Shown piece by piece: positions 23,379 through 31,830 of a stretch of DNA of 64,000 nt. The translations under genes were made by a program, and so were the position numbers. Position 1 is the stretch's first letter; every line of letters starts with the position of its first letter. The DNA is taken from the NCBI GenBank assembly GCA_964460185.1, contig CAYWTM010000002.1, forward strand, positions 1-64,000. Direction: 5' to 3'. The stretch is from JAVJPJ01 sp040217295. GTDB lineage: Bacteria > Pseudomonadota > Alphaproteobacteria > Rhodobacterales > Rhodobacteraceae. The notes under the pieces were generated by a model, which saw only the letters and a program-made list of their open reading frames with translations, was not told the DNA's origin and searched no databases.

Positions 23379-25253
23379 GTGTTTCACGTGAAACATCCTG
23401 ACTTCGATGTTGTTGTGATAGGTGGCGGGCATGCGGGTGCCGAAGCGGCCCATGCTGCTGCGCGCGCCGGTGCAAGAACTGCGCTGGTGACGATGAAGGC
23501 CGACACGATCGGGGTCATGTCCTGCAATCCTGCAATCGGTGGTCTGGGCAAGGGCCACCTGGTGCGTGAGATCGATGCCATGGGCGGTATCATGGGGCTG
23601 GCCGCCGACCTGTCGGGCATCCAGTTCAGGCTGCTGAACCGGCGCAAAGGCCCCGCGGTGCAGGGGCCACGGACACAATCCGACCGGGCGCTGTATCGTG
23701 CCGCGATCCAGACAATGCTCAAGCAAACACCGGGTCTGACGATCATCGAGGGCGAAGTTTGTGATATCGCTGTAAGCGGTGGCCACGTGTCCGGCGTGGA
23801 GCTTGCCGATGGCGCGATGATCCCGGCGCGGGCTGTCGTGCTGACCACTGGCACCTTCTTGCGGGGCGTTATCCACATCGGTGATGAAAAGCGGGTTGGC
23901 GGACGCATGGGCGATCAAGCCTCCGTTCGTTTGGCAGAACGTCTGACGCGTCTTGAGCTGCCATTCGGACGTCTGAAGACCGGCACGCCCCCTCGCTTGC
24001 GGTCCAGCAGCATTGACTGGTCGGGCCTTGATATGCAGCCCGCCGACGACGACCCTGTGCTGTTTTCCTTCCTGTCGGCCGCGCCATCGGTAAAACAGAT
24101 CTCGTGCGGGATAACGCATACGAACGAGCGAACCCATGACATCATCCGCGACAATCTGAGCCGGTCCGCAATGTATGGCGGCCATATCGAAGGTGTCGGT
24201 CCCCGGTATTGCCCATCGATCGAAGACAAGATCGTTCGCTTCGCCGACAAGCTGTCACACCAGATTTTCCTGGAACCGGAAGGGCTTGATAGCGATGTCG
24301 TGTATCCGAACGGCATCTCGACATCCCTGCCTGTTGATGTGCAACACGATTACGTTCACTCCATCGACGGCTTGGAGCGCGCCGAAATTCTCCAGCCGGG
24401 CTATGCCATCGAATATGATTTCGTAGACCCCAAGGCCCTGGATCCATCGCTTCAGCTTCCGCAACTGCCGGGATTGTTCCTTGCTGGCCAGATAAACGGC
24501 ACCACCGGCTATGAAGAGGCCGCGGCCCAGGGCCTCATGGCAGGCTTGAATGCCGCACGCGACGTGCAGTCCAAGGATGCCGTGGTTCTGGGGCGGGGCG
24601 ACGCCTATATCGGCGTATTGATCGACGATCTGGTGACTCGTGGCGTCAGCGAGCCCTACCGCATGTTCACGTCGCGCGCCGAATACCGGCTTTCACTGCG
24701 TGCGGACAACGCCGATCAGCGGCTGACGCCTTTGGCCGACAGTCTTGGCCTGATCGACGAGGCCCGTCGCAGCCATTTCAGTGCCAAGATGGATCGGCTG
24801 GATCGCGCACGCGCCTTGCTGCAGTCCGCGTCATTCACGCCGAAACAGATCGCCGCAGCCGGGTTGCTCATTAACCAGGATGGTCAGCGCCGGAGCGCGA
24901 TGGATCTTCTCGCATACCCGGATGTCACCTCGGATGACCTTTTCGGCCTGGTGCCTGCGCTTGAACAGGTAGATGCTGCCACGCGTCGCCAGGTCGGGAT
25001 CGAGGCGCTTTATCAAACCTACGTGCAGCGTCAAAACAAGGATGCGGAAGCCTTGCGCCGGGATGAGCAACACGCCATCCCGCCAGCGCTGGATTATGGT
25101 GACATCGGCGGCCTGTCCAACGAGCTGAAGTCCAAGCTGTTGAGGATCAAGCCAAAAACAATCGCCCAGGCGGGCCGTATCGACGGCATGACCCCCGCGG
25201 CGCTTGCGCTGATCCTGACCCGGATCCGTCAAGAAGAACGTCTCCGCGCATGA
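23379..25253 (+). CDS. mnmG: tRNA uridine-5-carboxymethylaminomethyl modification enzyme MnmG (GidA)
   Basis: MnmG is the FAD- and NADH-dependent partner of MnmE. The 624-residue product has the FAD motif VVVIGGGHAGAEAAHAAAR near residue 11, the MSCNPAIGGLGKGHLVREIDAMGG block with a catalytic-site cysteine, and GRMGDQASVRLAERL. Near the C-terminus is the helical MnmE/tRNA-binding region (LKSKLLRIKPKTIAQAGRIDGMTPAAL). The first codons (GTG at 23379, MFHVKH) are encoded by a parS palindrome. A second GTG at 23388 is better spaced from the GAGGAG site at 23374-23379 and may be the true start. The end overlaps rsmG by 4 nt. Confidence 0.96.
   Translation: MFHVKHPDFDVVVIGGGHAGAEAAHAAARAGARTALVTMKADTIGVMSCNPAIGGLGKGHLVREIDAMGGIMGLAADLSGIQFRLLNRRKGPAVQGPRTQSDRALYRAAIQTMLKQTPGLTIIEGEVCDIAVSGGHVSGVELADGAMIPARAVVLTTGTFLRGVIHIGDEKRVGGRMGDQASVRLAERLTRLELPFGRLKTGTPPRLRSSSIDWSGLDMQPADDDPVLFSFLSAAPSVKQISCGITHTNERTHDIIRDNLSRSAMYGGHIEGVGPRYCPSIEDKIVRFADKLSHQIFLEPEGLDSDVVYPNGISTSLPVDVQHDYVHSIDGLERAEILQPGYAIEYDFVDPKALDPSLQLPQLPGLFLAGQINGTTGYEEAAAQGLMAGLNAARDVQSKDAVVLGRGDAYIGVLIDDLVTRGVSEPYRMFTSRAEYRLSLRADNADQRLTPLADSLGLIDEARRSHFSAKMDRLDRARALLQSASFTPKQIAAAGLLINQDGQRRSAMDLLAYPDVTSDDLFGLVPALEQVDAATRRQVGIEALYQTYVQRQNKDAEALRRDEQHAIPPALDYGDIGGLSNELKSKLLRIKPKTIAQAGRIDGMTPAALALILTRIRQEERLRA
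23380..23395. other. parS centromere site 1, in the mnmG start region
   Basis: TGTTTCACGTGAAACA is a perfect 16-bp palindrome identical to the universal parS consensus bound by ParB. It sits across the first codons of mnmG, 2.6 kb from the candidate origin and about 3.3 kb upstream of parB. It also overlaps the alternative GTG start at 23388, so ParB binding or RNA structure could affect mnmG expression. Confidence 0.95.
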
Positions 25254-25879
25254 CCGAGGAGGAGGCCAAGACAGAGCTTTTGGCGGATGTTTCACGTGAA
25301 ACATCCCAAAGGCTGGAGGATTTCGAAGCCGTTCTTCGGAAATGGCAGGCAGCGATCAACCTGGTTTCTCCCGCAAGCCTGCCGCATCTTTGGGCGCGGC
25401 ATTTCATGGATTCCGCACAGGTGCTGGACGCTTGCGATGTTCGGGACGGGCTTTGGCTGGATCTTGGCAGCGGCGGTGGTTTCCCCGGAATCATTTGCGC
25501 GATCCTTGCTGCCGAAACTCGGCCGGGCCTGGCATTTCACCTTGTCGAATCCGATGTGCGCAAGGCCGGGTTCCTGCGCGAGGCGGCGCGGCAGACCGGC
25601 ATCCCGATCAAGGTTTCAAGTCGCAGGATCGAAGATTTGGCACCGCAGAACGCCAACATAATCACGGCGCGGGCCCTTGCACCGCTGGCAAAGCTTTGCG
25701 GGATGGCGCATCCTCATCTGGCCGACGCGGCAATATGCCTGTTCCCGAAAGGTGCGAAACATGCGGAGGAATTGGCAGTGGCACAAATGGGTTGGCACAT
25801 GGACGCCGACGTGATCCAAAGCACCACATCACCTGATGCAGCCGTCCTTCGATTGAGAGATCTCAGACCTCATGCCTGA
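25250..25879 (+). CDS. rsmG: 16S rRNA (guanine-527-N7)-methyltransferase (GidB)
   Basis: RsmG methylates G527 of 16S rRNA using S-adenosylmethionine; loss gives low-level streptomycin resistance. The 209-residue product has the N-terminal helical region ETSQRLEDFEAVLRKWQAAINLVS, the family block LWARHFMDSAQVLD, the cofactor motif LWLDLGSGGGFPGIICAIL and HLVESDVRKAGFLREAAR, followed by ITARALAPLAKL. Residues 13-18 (DVSRET) are encoded by the second parS palindrome. It overlaps mnmG by 4 nt and parA by 8 nt, giving the tightly packed mnmE-mnmG-rsmG-parA-parB operon. Confidence 0.95.
   Translation: MTEEEAKTELLADVSRETSQRLEDFEAVLRKWQAAINLVSPASLPHLWARHFMDSAQVLDACDVRDGLWLDLGSGGGFPGIICAILAAETRPGLAFHLVESDVRKAGFLREAARQTGIPIKVSSRRIEDLAPQNANIITARALAPLAKLCGMAHPHLADAAICLFPKGAKHAEELAVAQMGWHMDADVIQSTTSPDAAVLRLRDLRPHA
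25288..25303. other. parS centromere site 2, inside rsmG
   Basis: This is a second perfect TGTTTCACGTGAAACA, 1.9 kb from the first. Here the reading frame differs from the one in mnmG, so the same DNA encodes VSRET instead of FHVKH. Two parS copies near the origin are typical for alphaproteobacteria and would load ParB for origin segregation. Confidence 0.95.
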
Positions 25880-26672
25880 TACTCGACCCCCTCGAATTCT
25901 TGCGATTACAAACCAGAAGGGTGGCGTTGGAAAAACAACGACCACCATCAACCTGGGCGCAGCCCTGGCGGATGCCGCGCAGAAGGTGTTGATCATTGAC
26001 CTCGATCCGCAAGGCAACGCATCGACCGGCCTTGGTATCGCTGCCCGGGATCGTGACCAGACGACCTACGAGCTGCTGTTGGAAGACGCACCGCTGTCCA
26101 GCGTCATCGTCAAAACAAGCGTGGAAAACCTGGATCTTGCCCCGGCGACCACAGATCTCAGTTCCACCGACGTGGAGCTTGGCAACCAGGAAAACCGGGT
26201 CTTCTTGCTGAAGGACGCGTTGCGGTCGGATGCGGCAAAGGCGTATGACTACATCCTCATCGATTGCCCGCCATCGCTCAGCCTGCTGACGGTGAACGCA
26301 CTGGTCGCCTGCAGCGCTGTCCTGGTGCCGCTGCAATCGGAGTTCTTTGCATTGGAAGGGCTGTCACAACTTATGCTGACGATCCGCGACGTTCGCGAAA
26401 CCGCGAACCCGAACCTCCGGATCGAAGGGGTCGTCCTGACCATGTTCGATCAACGCAACAACCTGAGCCAGCAGGTCGAGGACGATGCCCGTGCGACCTT
26501 GGGCGACCTGGTGTTGAAAACCCGGATTCCGCGCAATGTCCGCGTCAGCGAAGCGCCCTCTTTCGCTTTGCCGGTGTTGCAGTATGATCCGACTTCCAAG
26601 GGCAGCCTGGCCTACGTGGAATTGGCCGAAGAACTGCTGTCGCGGCACGCGAAACGGAAGGAACCGGCCTGA
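25872..26672 (+). CDS. parA: Chromosome partitioning ATPase ParA
   Basis: ParA is the nucleoid-bound ATPase that moves ParB-parS complexes and so segregates the newly copied origins. The 266-residue product has the deviant Walker A KGGVGKTTT at residues 16-24 with the signature lysine (GK..), Walker A' LIIDLDPQGNAS, and Walker B YILIDCPPSL. It lacks a long N-terminal DNA-binding domain, so it is the small chromosomal (Ib-like/Soj) type. The TGA stop shares a base with the parB start. With ParB and the two parS sites it forms a complete segregation system beside the candidate origin. Confidence 0.96.
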   Translation: MPDTRPPRILAITNQKGGVGKTTTTINLGAALADAAQKVLIIDLDPQGNASTGLGIAARDRDQTTYELLLEDAPLSSVIVKTSVENLDLAPATTDLSSTDVELGNQENRVFLLKDALRSDAAKAYDYILIDCPPSLSLLTVNALVACSAVLVPLQSEFFALEGLSQLMLTIRDVRETANPNLRIEGVVLTMFDQRNNLSQQVEDDARATLGDLVLKTRIPRNVRVSEAPSFALPVLQYDPTSKGSLAYVELAEELLSRHAKRKEPA

Positions 26673-27580
26673 TGGCAAAGCAACGAGAGCGGTCTGGGCT
26701 CGGGCGCGGCCTGTCTGCGCTGATGGCCGATATCAACACGCCCGGTGATGCCGGGCCCGACGCCGCATCCAAGGTCGAGCCGCAGCGGGCCGAACGGTTG
26801 ATCCCGATCGACAGGATCCGCGCGAACCCCGATCAGCCGCGCCGCAGCTTTTCCGAAGATGCGCTGGATGAACTGGCCGACTCGATCCGCGAAAAGGGCA
26901 TCATCCAACCGCTGATCCTGCGCATCGATCCGGAAAATGATGAACAATTCCAGATTGTTGCGGGAGAACGCCGCTGGCGGGCAGCGCAGCGCGCCCGTCT
27001 TCACGAGGTGCCCGCCATCGTTCGCACCTTCAACGATACCGAGGTGCTCGAGGTTGCCATCATAGAAAACATCCAGCGCGCCGATCTGAATGCGCTGGAA
27101 GAGGCACAAGGATATCGTCAGCTGATCGAACGGTTCGGTCACACGCAGGAACATCTTGCGCAGGCGATGGGCAAAAGCCGGAGCCATATCGCGAACCTGA
27201 TGCGTCTGTTGTCGCTGCCCGAACCGATCCAGGACATGCTGCGCGCCGGACAACTGAGCGCCGGCCACGCGCGGGCGTTGATCGGATGTGACCGGGCCAT
27301 GGATATCGCGCGCGCTGCAGTCGCCAAGGGCCTGTCGGTTCGCGATGTCGAACGCATGGTGCGGTCTGGCGAGAAAACAGGGTCTGACAAAGGCAGTTCA
27401 AGACGTCCTAAGGCAACGAAAGACGCTGACACGGTGGCGTTGGAAGGTGATCTGAGCGCGACTTTGGGAATGCCGGTCAGCATCGAACATGATGCCGCCA
27501 CGGGCGAGGGCCGTGTTTCGATCCGCTACAAGGACCTGGGCAAGCTTGATGACCTTATCCGTCTGCTTGGTGGCGGTTAG
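26672..27580 (+). CDS. parB: Chromosome partitioning protein ParB
   Basis: ParB loads at parS, forms a CTP-dependent sliding clamp and activates ParA. The 302-residue product has the N-terminal RGLSALMAD patch that contacts ParA (residues 12-20), the ParB/Sulfiredoxin CTPase domain with GERRWRA at 98-104 and ENIQRADLNALEEAQGYRQL (start of the DNA-binding part), and a helix-turn-helix (HTQEHLAQAMGKSRSHIANLMRLLSLP). A basic linker (RRPKATK) and the C-terminal dimerisation domain follow. All expected parts are present. It converges with hemW, with only 2 nt between the stops. Confidence 0.96.
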   Translation: MAKQRERSGLGRGLSALMADINTPGDAGPDAASKVEPQRAERLIPIDRIRANPDQPRRSFSEDALDELADSIREKGIIQPLILRIDPENDEQFQIVAGERRWRAAQRARLHEVPAIVRTFNDTEVLEVAIIENIQRADLNALEEAQGYRQLIERFGHTQEHLAQAMGKSRSHIANLMRLLSLPEPIQDMLRAGQLSAGHARALIGCDRAMDIARAAVAKGLSVRDVERMVRSGEKTGSDKGSSRRPKATKDADTVALEGDLSATLGMPVSIEHDAATGEGRVSIRYKDLGKLDDLIRLLGGG

Positions 27581-27582
27581 GG

Positions 27583-28746
27583 TCAGTCGACCAACAGCTC
27601 TCGCAAGACGGCGTTCAACACCCGGCGGCCGTTCGGGGTGGCGCCGATCCGGGTGTCCGTGACCCAGATCACCCCCAGCTCGATCAAGTGATCCAGGACA
27701 TCACGGCGAAAATCCCCGCCGTTCAGCCTGATATACCGCGCCCGATCAAGGCCTTCGGTCAGGCGCAAGCCCATCATCGCGTATTCCGATGCATGGTCTT
27801 GCCGGCTCAACGCCGTGCGTTCCGTGTCGCCACTGCCACTGGTTTCCACGGATTTCAGCCATCCCAGCGGCGACATATGCGTTTCGGTTGCGTACCGTGT
27901 GCCCGACAGCGTCAAACGGCCATGCGCCCCAGGCCCGATGCCGATGAAATCCCCGGATCGCCAATAAATCAGATTGTGCCGCGACTGGGCCATGTCGGCC
28001 GCATGGTTCGACACCTCGTAGGCGGGCAAGCCCGCGTTGTCACACAATTCCTGCGTCAGATCATACATGCCTGCCGCATCATCATCGGGAACAAGCCCGG
28101 GCAAACGGTTGGCCTCGAACCGATCGCCAAAGGCCGTGCCGGGCTCAATGGTCAACTGATAGAGCGACAGGTGATCCGCCGCGAGCGATAGCGCCGTCGC
28201 AAGCTCATTGCGCCATTGATCCAGCGTTTGATGTTGGCGGGCGTAGATCAGGTCGAAACTGACCCTGTCAAAGGTGTTTCGGGCCAAGTCGAAGGCAGCC
28301 AGACCCTCGCGCGCCGAATGCAACCGCCCCAACCGCCGCAGATCCTCGTCGTTGAAGGCCTGCAACCCGATCGACACGCGGTTTACGCCGGCATCCCGAA
28401 ACCCCTTGAACCGCCCGGCTTCCGCTGATGTGGGATTGGCCTCTAGCGTGATCTCAAGATCATTGGCGACCGCCCATTCCGTGCGCACGGCCGCGATGAT
28501 GTCGGCGACCATGTCGGCAGCCATGAGGGACGGCGTGCCACCCCCGAAAAACACGCTGGTCAGCGTTCGCCCCCGAGTTTCGGAAGAAAGTCTTTTTATT
28601 TCAGATAGATAAGCGGATTTCCAGCGGTCCTGGTCGATCTTGTCGGATACGTAGCTGTTGAAATCACAGTAGGGGCATTTGGCCTGGCAAAAGGGCCAGT
28701 GGATATAGAGGCCGAACCCCCCCGCCATCCAGTCGGCGTCATTCAA
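27583..28746 (-). CDS. hemW: Radical-SAM heme chaperone HemW
   Basis: HemW resembles coproporphyrinogen dehydrogenase HemN but serves as a heme-transfer chaperone. The product has the radical-SAM cysteine triad in HWPFCQAKCPYCDF, followed by FFGGGTPSLM, GVNRVSIGLQAFNDEDLRRLGR and a C-terminal HemN domain (YWRSGDFIGIGPGAHGRL). The N-terminal extension of true HemN is missing, which supports HemW. The start is uncertain. TTG at 28746 gives MNDADWMAGGFGLYIHW and overlaps the rdgB stop by 8 nt; ATG at 28728 would begin at MAGGFGL. The frame opens further upstream, in rdgB. Confidence 0.92.
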   Translation of the reverse strand: MNDADWMAGGFGLYIHWPFCQAKCPYCDFNSYVSDKIDQDRWKSAYLSEIKRLSSETRGRTLTSVFFGGGTPSLMAADMVADIIAAVRTEWAVANDLEITLEANPTSAEAGRFKGFRDAGVNRVSIGLQAFNDEDLRRLGRLHSAREGLAAFDLARNTFDRVSFDLIYARQHQTLDQWRNELATALSLAADHLSLYQLTIEPGTAFGDRFEANRLPGLVPDDDAAGMYDLTQELCDNAGLPAYEVSNHAADMAQSRHNLIYWRSGDFIGIGPGAHGRLTLSGTRYATETHMSPLGWLKSVETSGSGDTERTALSRQDHASEYAMMGLRLTEGLDRARYIRLNGGDFRRDVLDHLIELGVIWVTDTRIGATPNGRRVLNAVLRELLVD

Positions 28747-29344
28747 AGACGCGTACCAGTTTCGCAAAGGCATCGGCTCGATGGCTGATCTTGTTCTTTT
28801 CCCACCGATCCATTTCGCCAAAGGTCATGTCATAGCCCGCAGGTTGAAAAATCGGGTCGTATCCGTGCCCCTGTTCCCCACGCATCGGCCAGACGACCTG
28901 GCCTTCCATCACGCCGGGAAACACCTCGTCATGGCCATCGGGCCAGGCGAGAACCAGCGTGCAGCAAAACCGCGCGGTGCGGGGGAAGGGGGCCGAAATG
29001 GCCTCAAGCTCGTCATGGGTGCGCTGCATGGCCATGCGGAAATCCCGCCCGGCGGCCGTTTCCGCCCAATCGGCAGTGTAAACGCCGGGGGCACCATTCA
29101 GTGCGTCGATCTCTATCCCGCTGTCATCGGACAGGGCGGGCAGACCGGTGGCCGTGGCGGCGGCATGGGCCTTGATCCGGGCATTCTCGACGAAAGTGGT
29201 GCCGGTTTCTTCGGGTTCCGGCAGATCATGATCCTTTGCGCCGGTCACGGTGATGCCGAAAGGGGCCAACAGGGCGCTGATCTCATCCAGTTTGCCCTGG
29301 TTGTGAGTCGCCACCAAAAGCGTTTTGCCATCAAATTTGCGCAT
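28739..29344 (-). CDS. rdgB: dITP/XTP pyrophosphatase RdgB
   Basis: RdgB removes deaminated purine nucleotides such as dITP, dXTP and ITP from the pool. The 201-residue product has the family start LLVATHNQGKLDEISALL, the EETGTTFVENARIKAHAAA block, LPALSDDSGIEIDALNGAPGVYTADW and the C-terminal GYDPIFQPAGYDMTFGEMDRWEKNKISHRADA motif with the catalytic lysine/histidine set. It lies in an rph-rdgB-hemW operon: 2 nt after rph, overlapping hemW. This order is standard in alphaproteobacteria. Confidence 0.96.
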   Translation of the reverse strand: MRKFDGKTLLVATHNQGKLDEISALLAPFGITVTGAKDHDLPEPEETGTTFVENARIKAHAAATATGLPALSDDSGIEIDALNGAPGVYTADWAETAAGRDFRMAMQRTHDELEAISAPFPRTARFCCTLVLAWPDGHDEVFPGVMEGQVVWPMRGEQGHGYDPIFQPAGYDMTFGEMDRWEKNKISHRADAFAKLVRVFE

Positions 29345-29346
29345 GC

Positions 29347-30060
29347 TCAGCCGATCGCGGCCTTTTGCGCGGCGACAAGTTCGGCCACGCCTTTTTCGGC
29401 CAGGCCATACATTTCATCAAACTGGGCACGGCTGAAGGTCGACCCCTCGGCGCTGGCCTGCACTTCGACCAACAGGTTTGATCCGGTCATGATGAAATTG
29501 CTGTCGGTGCCGGCTTCGCTGTCTTCGGGGTAATCCAGGTCCAGCACGGACTGGCCCGCATAGATTCCGCAGGACACGGCGGCGATGTGGTCGATGATAG
29601 GGTCCGAGGTCAGATCGCCCGCCTTGAGCAATTTGTTCACCGCCAGCCGCAGCGCAACCCAACCGCCGGTGATCGACGCGCACCGCGTGCCGCCATCGGC
29701 CTGGATGACATCGCAATCAATGGTGATCTGACGTTCGCCCAAGGCTGAACGGTCAATGCCCGCGCGCAATGACCGCCCGATCAGCCGCTGGATTTCCTGC
29801 GTCCGGCCCGATTGCTTGCCCGACGCTGCCTCGCGCCGCATCCGGGTGTGGGTGGCGCGGGGCAACATGCCGTATTCGGCCGTCACCCACCCAAGGCCAG
29901 AATTCTTCAGAAAAGGCGGCACGCGCTCTTCGAGTGTCGCGGTGCACAGGACATGGGTATCGCCGCACCGGATCATGCAAGACCCTTCTGCATGGCGTGT
30001 GACATCTGTCTCGATGGAAATTGCACGCATTTCATCTAGGTTTCGGCCGGAAGGACGCAT
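29347..30060 (-). CDS. rph: Ribonuclease PH
   Basis: RNase PH is a phosphorolytic 3'-5' exoribonuclease that trims tRNA precursors. The 237-residue product begins MRPSGRNLDEMRAISIETDVTRHAEGSC. It carries CTATLEERVPPFL, GWVTAEYGMLPRATHTRMRREAASGKQSGRTQEIQRLIGRSLRA (phosphate-binding region) and DCDVIQADGGTRCASITGG, and is full length. Unlike the E. coli K-12 gene it is not frameshifted. It reads divergently from hrcA, with a 92-nt gap. No clear CIRCE element or heat-shock promoter was found in that gap. Confidence 0.96.
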   Translation of the reverse strand: MRPSGRNLDEMRAISIETDVTRHAEGSCMIRCGDTHVLCTATLEERVPPFLKNSGLGWVTAEYGMLPRATHTRMRREAASGKQSGRTQEIQRLIGRSLRAGIDRSALGERQITIDCDVIQADGGTRCASITGGWVALRLAVNKLLKAGDLTSDPIIDHIAAVSCGIYAGQSVLDLDYPEDSEAGTDSNFIMTGSNLLVEVQASAEGSTFSRAQFDEMYGLAEKGVAELVAAQKAAIG

Positions 30061-30152
30061 ACATATCTCCTTGCTGTATTACGACGCGGGATAGTCCGCA
30101 TCACGCCTGTGACGCAACCCTGAATGGCCTGCCAGACCTTGAGATTGCTATC

Positions 30153-31229
30153 ATGAACACCGGTCACATCAACGAACCTGACGTGTTGAACGATCTGAAC
30201 GACCGGTCGCGCGAAGTGTTCCGCAAGGTGGTCGAGGGCTACCTGGAAACCGGCGCCCCGGTGGGATCGCGGACACTGACCCGCAGCATGACCGAACAGG
30301 TCAGCGCGGCGACCGTGCGAAATGTGATGCAAGATCTTGAATATATGGGCCTTCTGGACAGCCCCCATATCTCTGCGGGCCGAATTCCGACGCAACTTGG
30401 GCTGCGGATGTTCGTGGATGGCCTGCTTGAACTGGGCGAGCTGACAGATACCGACAAGCAGAACCTTGACCAGACGATGGGCCCGAATTCGGGGGATGTC
30501 TCGGCGGTTCTTGATCGTGTCGGGTCTGCCCTGTCTGCCGCAACACGGGGCGCCAGCCTTGTCCTGACGCCAAAACGCGAGGCTCCGGTCAAGCATATCG
30601 ACTTTGTCCCGCTGTCCGTCGATCGTGCGCTGGTGGTCCTGGTGTTTTCAGACGGTCATGTCGAAAACAGGCTGTTTCAGCCACCACCGGGCCACACACC
30701 CAGTTCCATGCGCGAGGCGGCGAATTTTCTCAATGCGCAGCTGGTCGACAAGACGATCGGTGATCTGCGCAAACAGATGGAGACCGAGGTCGCCACCCGT
30801 CGCGCACAAATCGATGAGATCGCCAACCACCTGATCGAGGCCGGGCTTGCCGTGTGGGACGGCGACGGCGACGAAAACGAACGCCTGATCGTGCGGGGCC
30901 GGTCGAATCTGCTGAATACGTCGCCCGAAACCGAGGATCTTGACCGTATTCGGCAGCTTTTCGACGATCTTGAGCGCAAGCGGGACATCGCGGAATTTCT
31001 GGAACTGACCGAATCCGGCGATGGCGTGCGCATTTTCATAGGCTCGGAGAACAAGTTGTTCTCACTTTCGGGTTCCTCTCTGGTGGTCTCTCCCTATATG
31101 AACGCTGATCGAAAGATCGTGGGTGCGGTCGGGGTGATCGGCCCGACCCGGTTGAACTACGGACGCATCGTTCCGATCGTGGATTACACGGCGCAGCTGG
31201 TTGGCAAATTGATCGCCGACAGGGGCTGA
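30153..31229 (+). CDS. hrcA: Heat-inducible transcription repressor HrcA
   Basis: HrcA represses groESL-type heat-shock genes by binding CIRCE elements, with GroEL as co-repressor. The 358-residue product has an N-terminal winged helix (SREVFRKVVEGYLETGAPVGSRTL, SAATVRNVMQDLEYMGLLDSPHISAGRIPTQLGLRMFVD), a GAF-like middle and a C-terminal dimer region. The ATG at 30153 gives the typical start shortly before the winged helix. Longer in-frame extension upstream runs into rph and is not conserved. It precedes grpE by 31 nt as an hrcA-grpE operon. I saw no CIRCE palindrome in this window, so its targets lie elsewhere. Confidence 0.95.
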   Translation: MNTGHINEPDVLNDLNDRSREVFRKVVEGYLETGAPVGSRTLTRSMTEQVSAATVRNVMQDLEYMGLLDSPHISAGRIPTQLGLRMFVDGLLELGELTDTDKQNLDQTMGPNSGDVSAVLDRVGSALSAATRGASLVLTPKREAPVKHIDFVPLSVDRALVVLVFSDGHVENRLFQPPPGHTPSSMREAANFLNAQLVDKTIGDLRKQMETEVATRRAQIDEIANHLIEAGLAVWDGDGDENERLIVRGRSNLLNTSPETEDLDRIRQLFDDLERKRDIAEFLELTESGDGVRIFIGSENKLFSLSGSSLVVSPYMNADRKIVGAVGVIGPTRLNYGRIVPIVDYTAQLVGKLIADRG

Positions 31230-31260
31230 GGCGCCGGAACAGAAGGAATTAGAGGCAGGC

Positions 31261-31830
31261 ATGTCTGACGCGAAAAACGAAAACCTGGCCGAGGAAATGC
31301 AGGACGAGGCAGACGTCGACACCGGCGATATGCCCGAGATCGATCTGACCGCAGACGATCCCCAGGATGAGGCCGATGTTCTCCGGATGGAGCGCGACGA
31401 TCTCAGGGACAAGCTGCTTCGTACGCTGGCCGAATCGGAAAATGTCCGCAAACGGGCTGAACGGGACCGCAGAGAGGCCGAAAAATACGGTGGGTCGCGC
31501 ATCGTTCGGGATCTTTTGCCGGTCTATGACAACCTGCGCCGCGCGCTGAACAGTTCCGCCGATGCCGAAGGCGATGCCGACAAGGCTCTGACCGAAGGCG
31601 TCGAACTGACCCTTCGGGAATTGCTCAAGGTGTTGTCAAAGCACGGCGTGGTGCCGATCGTGCCTGAAATCGGCGACACCTTTAACCCGCAGGAGCACGA
31701 GGCGATGTTCGAAGCCCCTGTTCCCGGCACCAAGGCGGGCGAAATCCTGCAGGTGATGACCGAAGGGTTCTGGTTGCACGACCGCCTGATACGGCCCGCG
31801 CAGGTCGGTGTATCGTCCAACCCCGGCTGA
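31261..31830 (+). CDS. grpE: Nucleotide exchange factor GrpE
   Basis: GrpE releases ADP from DnaK in the heat-shock chaperone cycle. The 189-residue product has an acidic N-terminal tail (1-40), a long coiled coil (about 40-85, VLRMERDDLRDKLLRTLAESENVRKRAERDRREAEKYG region), a four-helix bundle and the C-terminal beta domain with the family motif NPQEHEAMFEAPVPGTKAGEILQVMTEGFWLHDRLIRPAQVGVS. It is transcribed after hrcA. Its TGA stop abuts the complementary stop of mutS with no intervening base. Confidence 0.96.
   Translation: MSDAKNENLAEEMQDEADVDTGDMPEIDLTADDPQDEADVLRMERDDLRDKLLRTLAESENVRKRAERDRREAEKYGGSRIVRDLLPVYDNLRRALNSSADAEGDADKALTEGVELTLRELLKVLSKHGVVPIVPEIGDTFNPQEHEAMFEAPVPGTKAGEILQVMTEGFWLHDRLIRPAQVGVSSNPG

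Noticed and set aside
30061..30152. Possible CIRCE element or heat-shock promoter before hrcA
   Set aside because: No TTAGCACTC-N9-GAGTGCTAA pattern and no CTTG-N17/18-CYTAT match was found in the gap.
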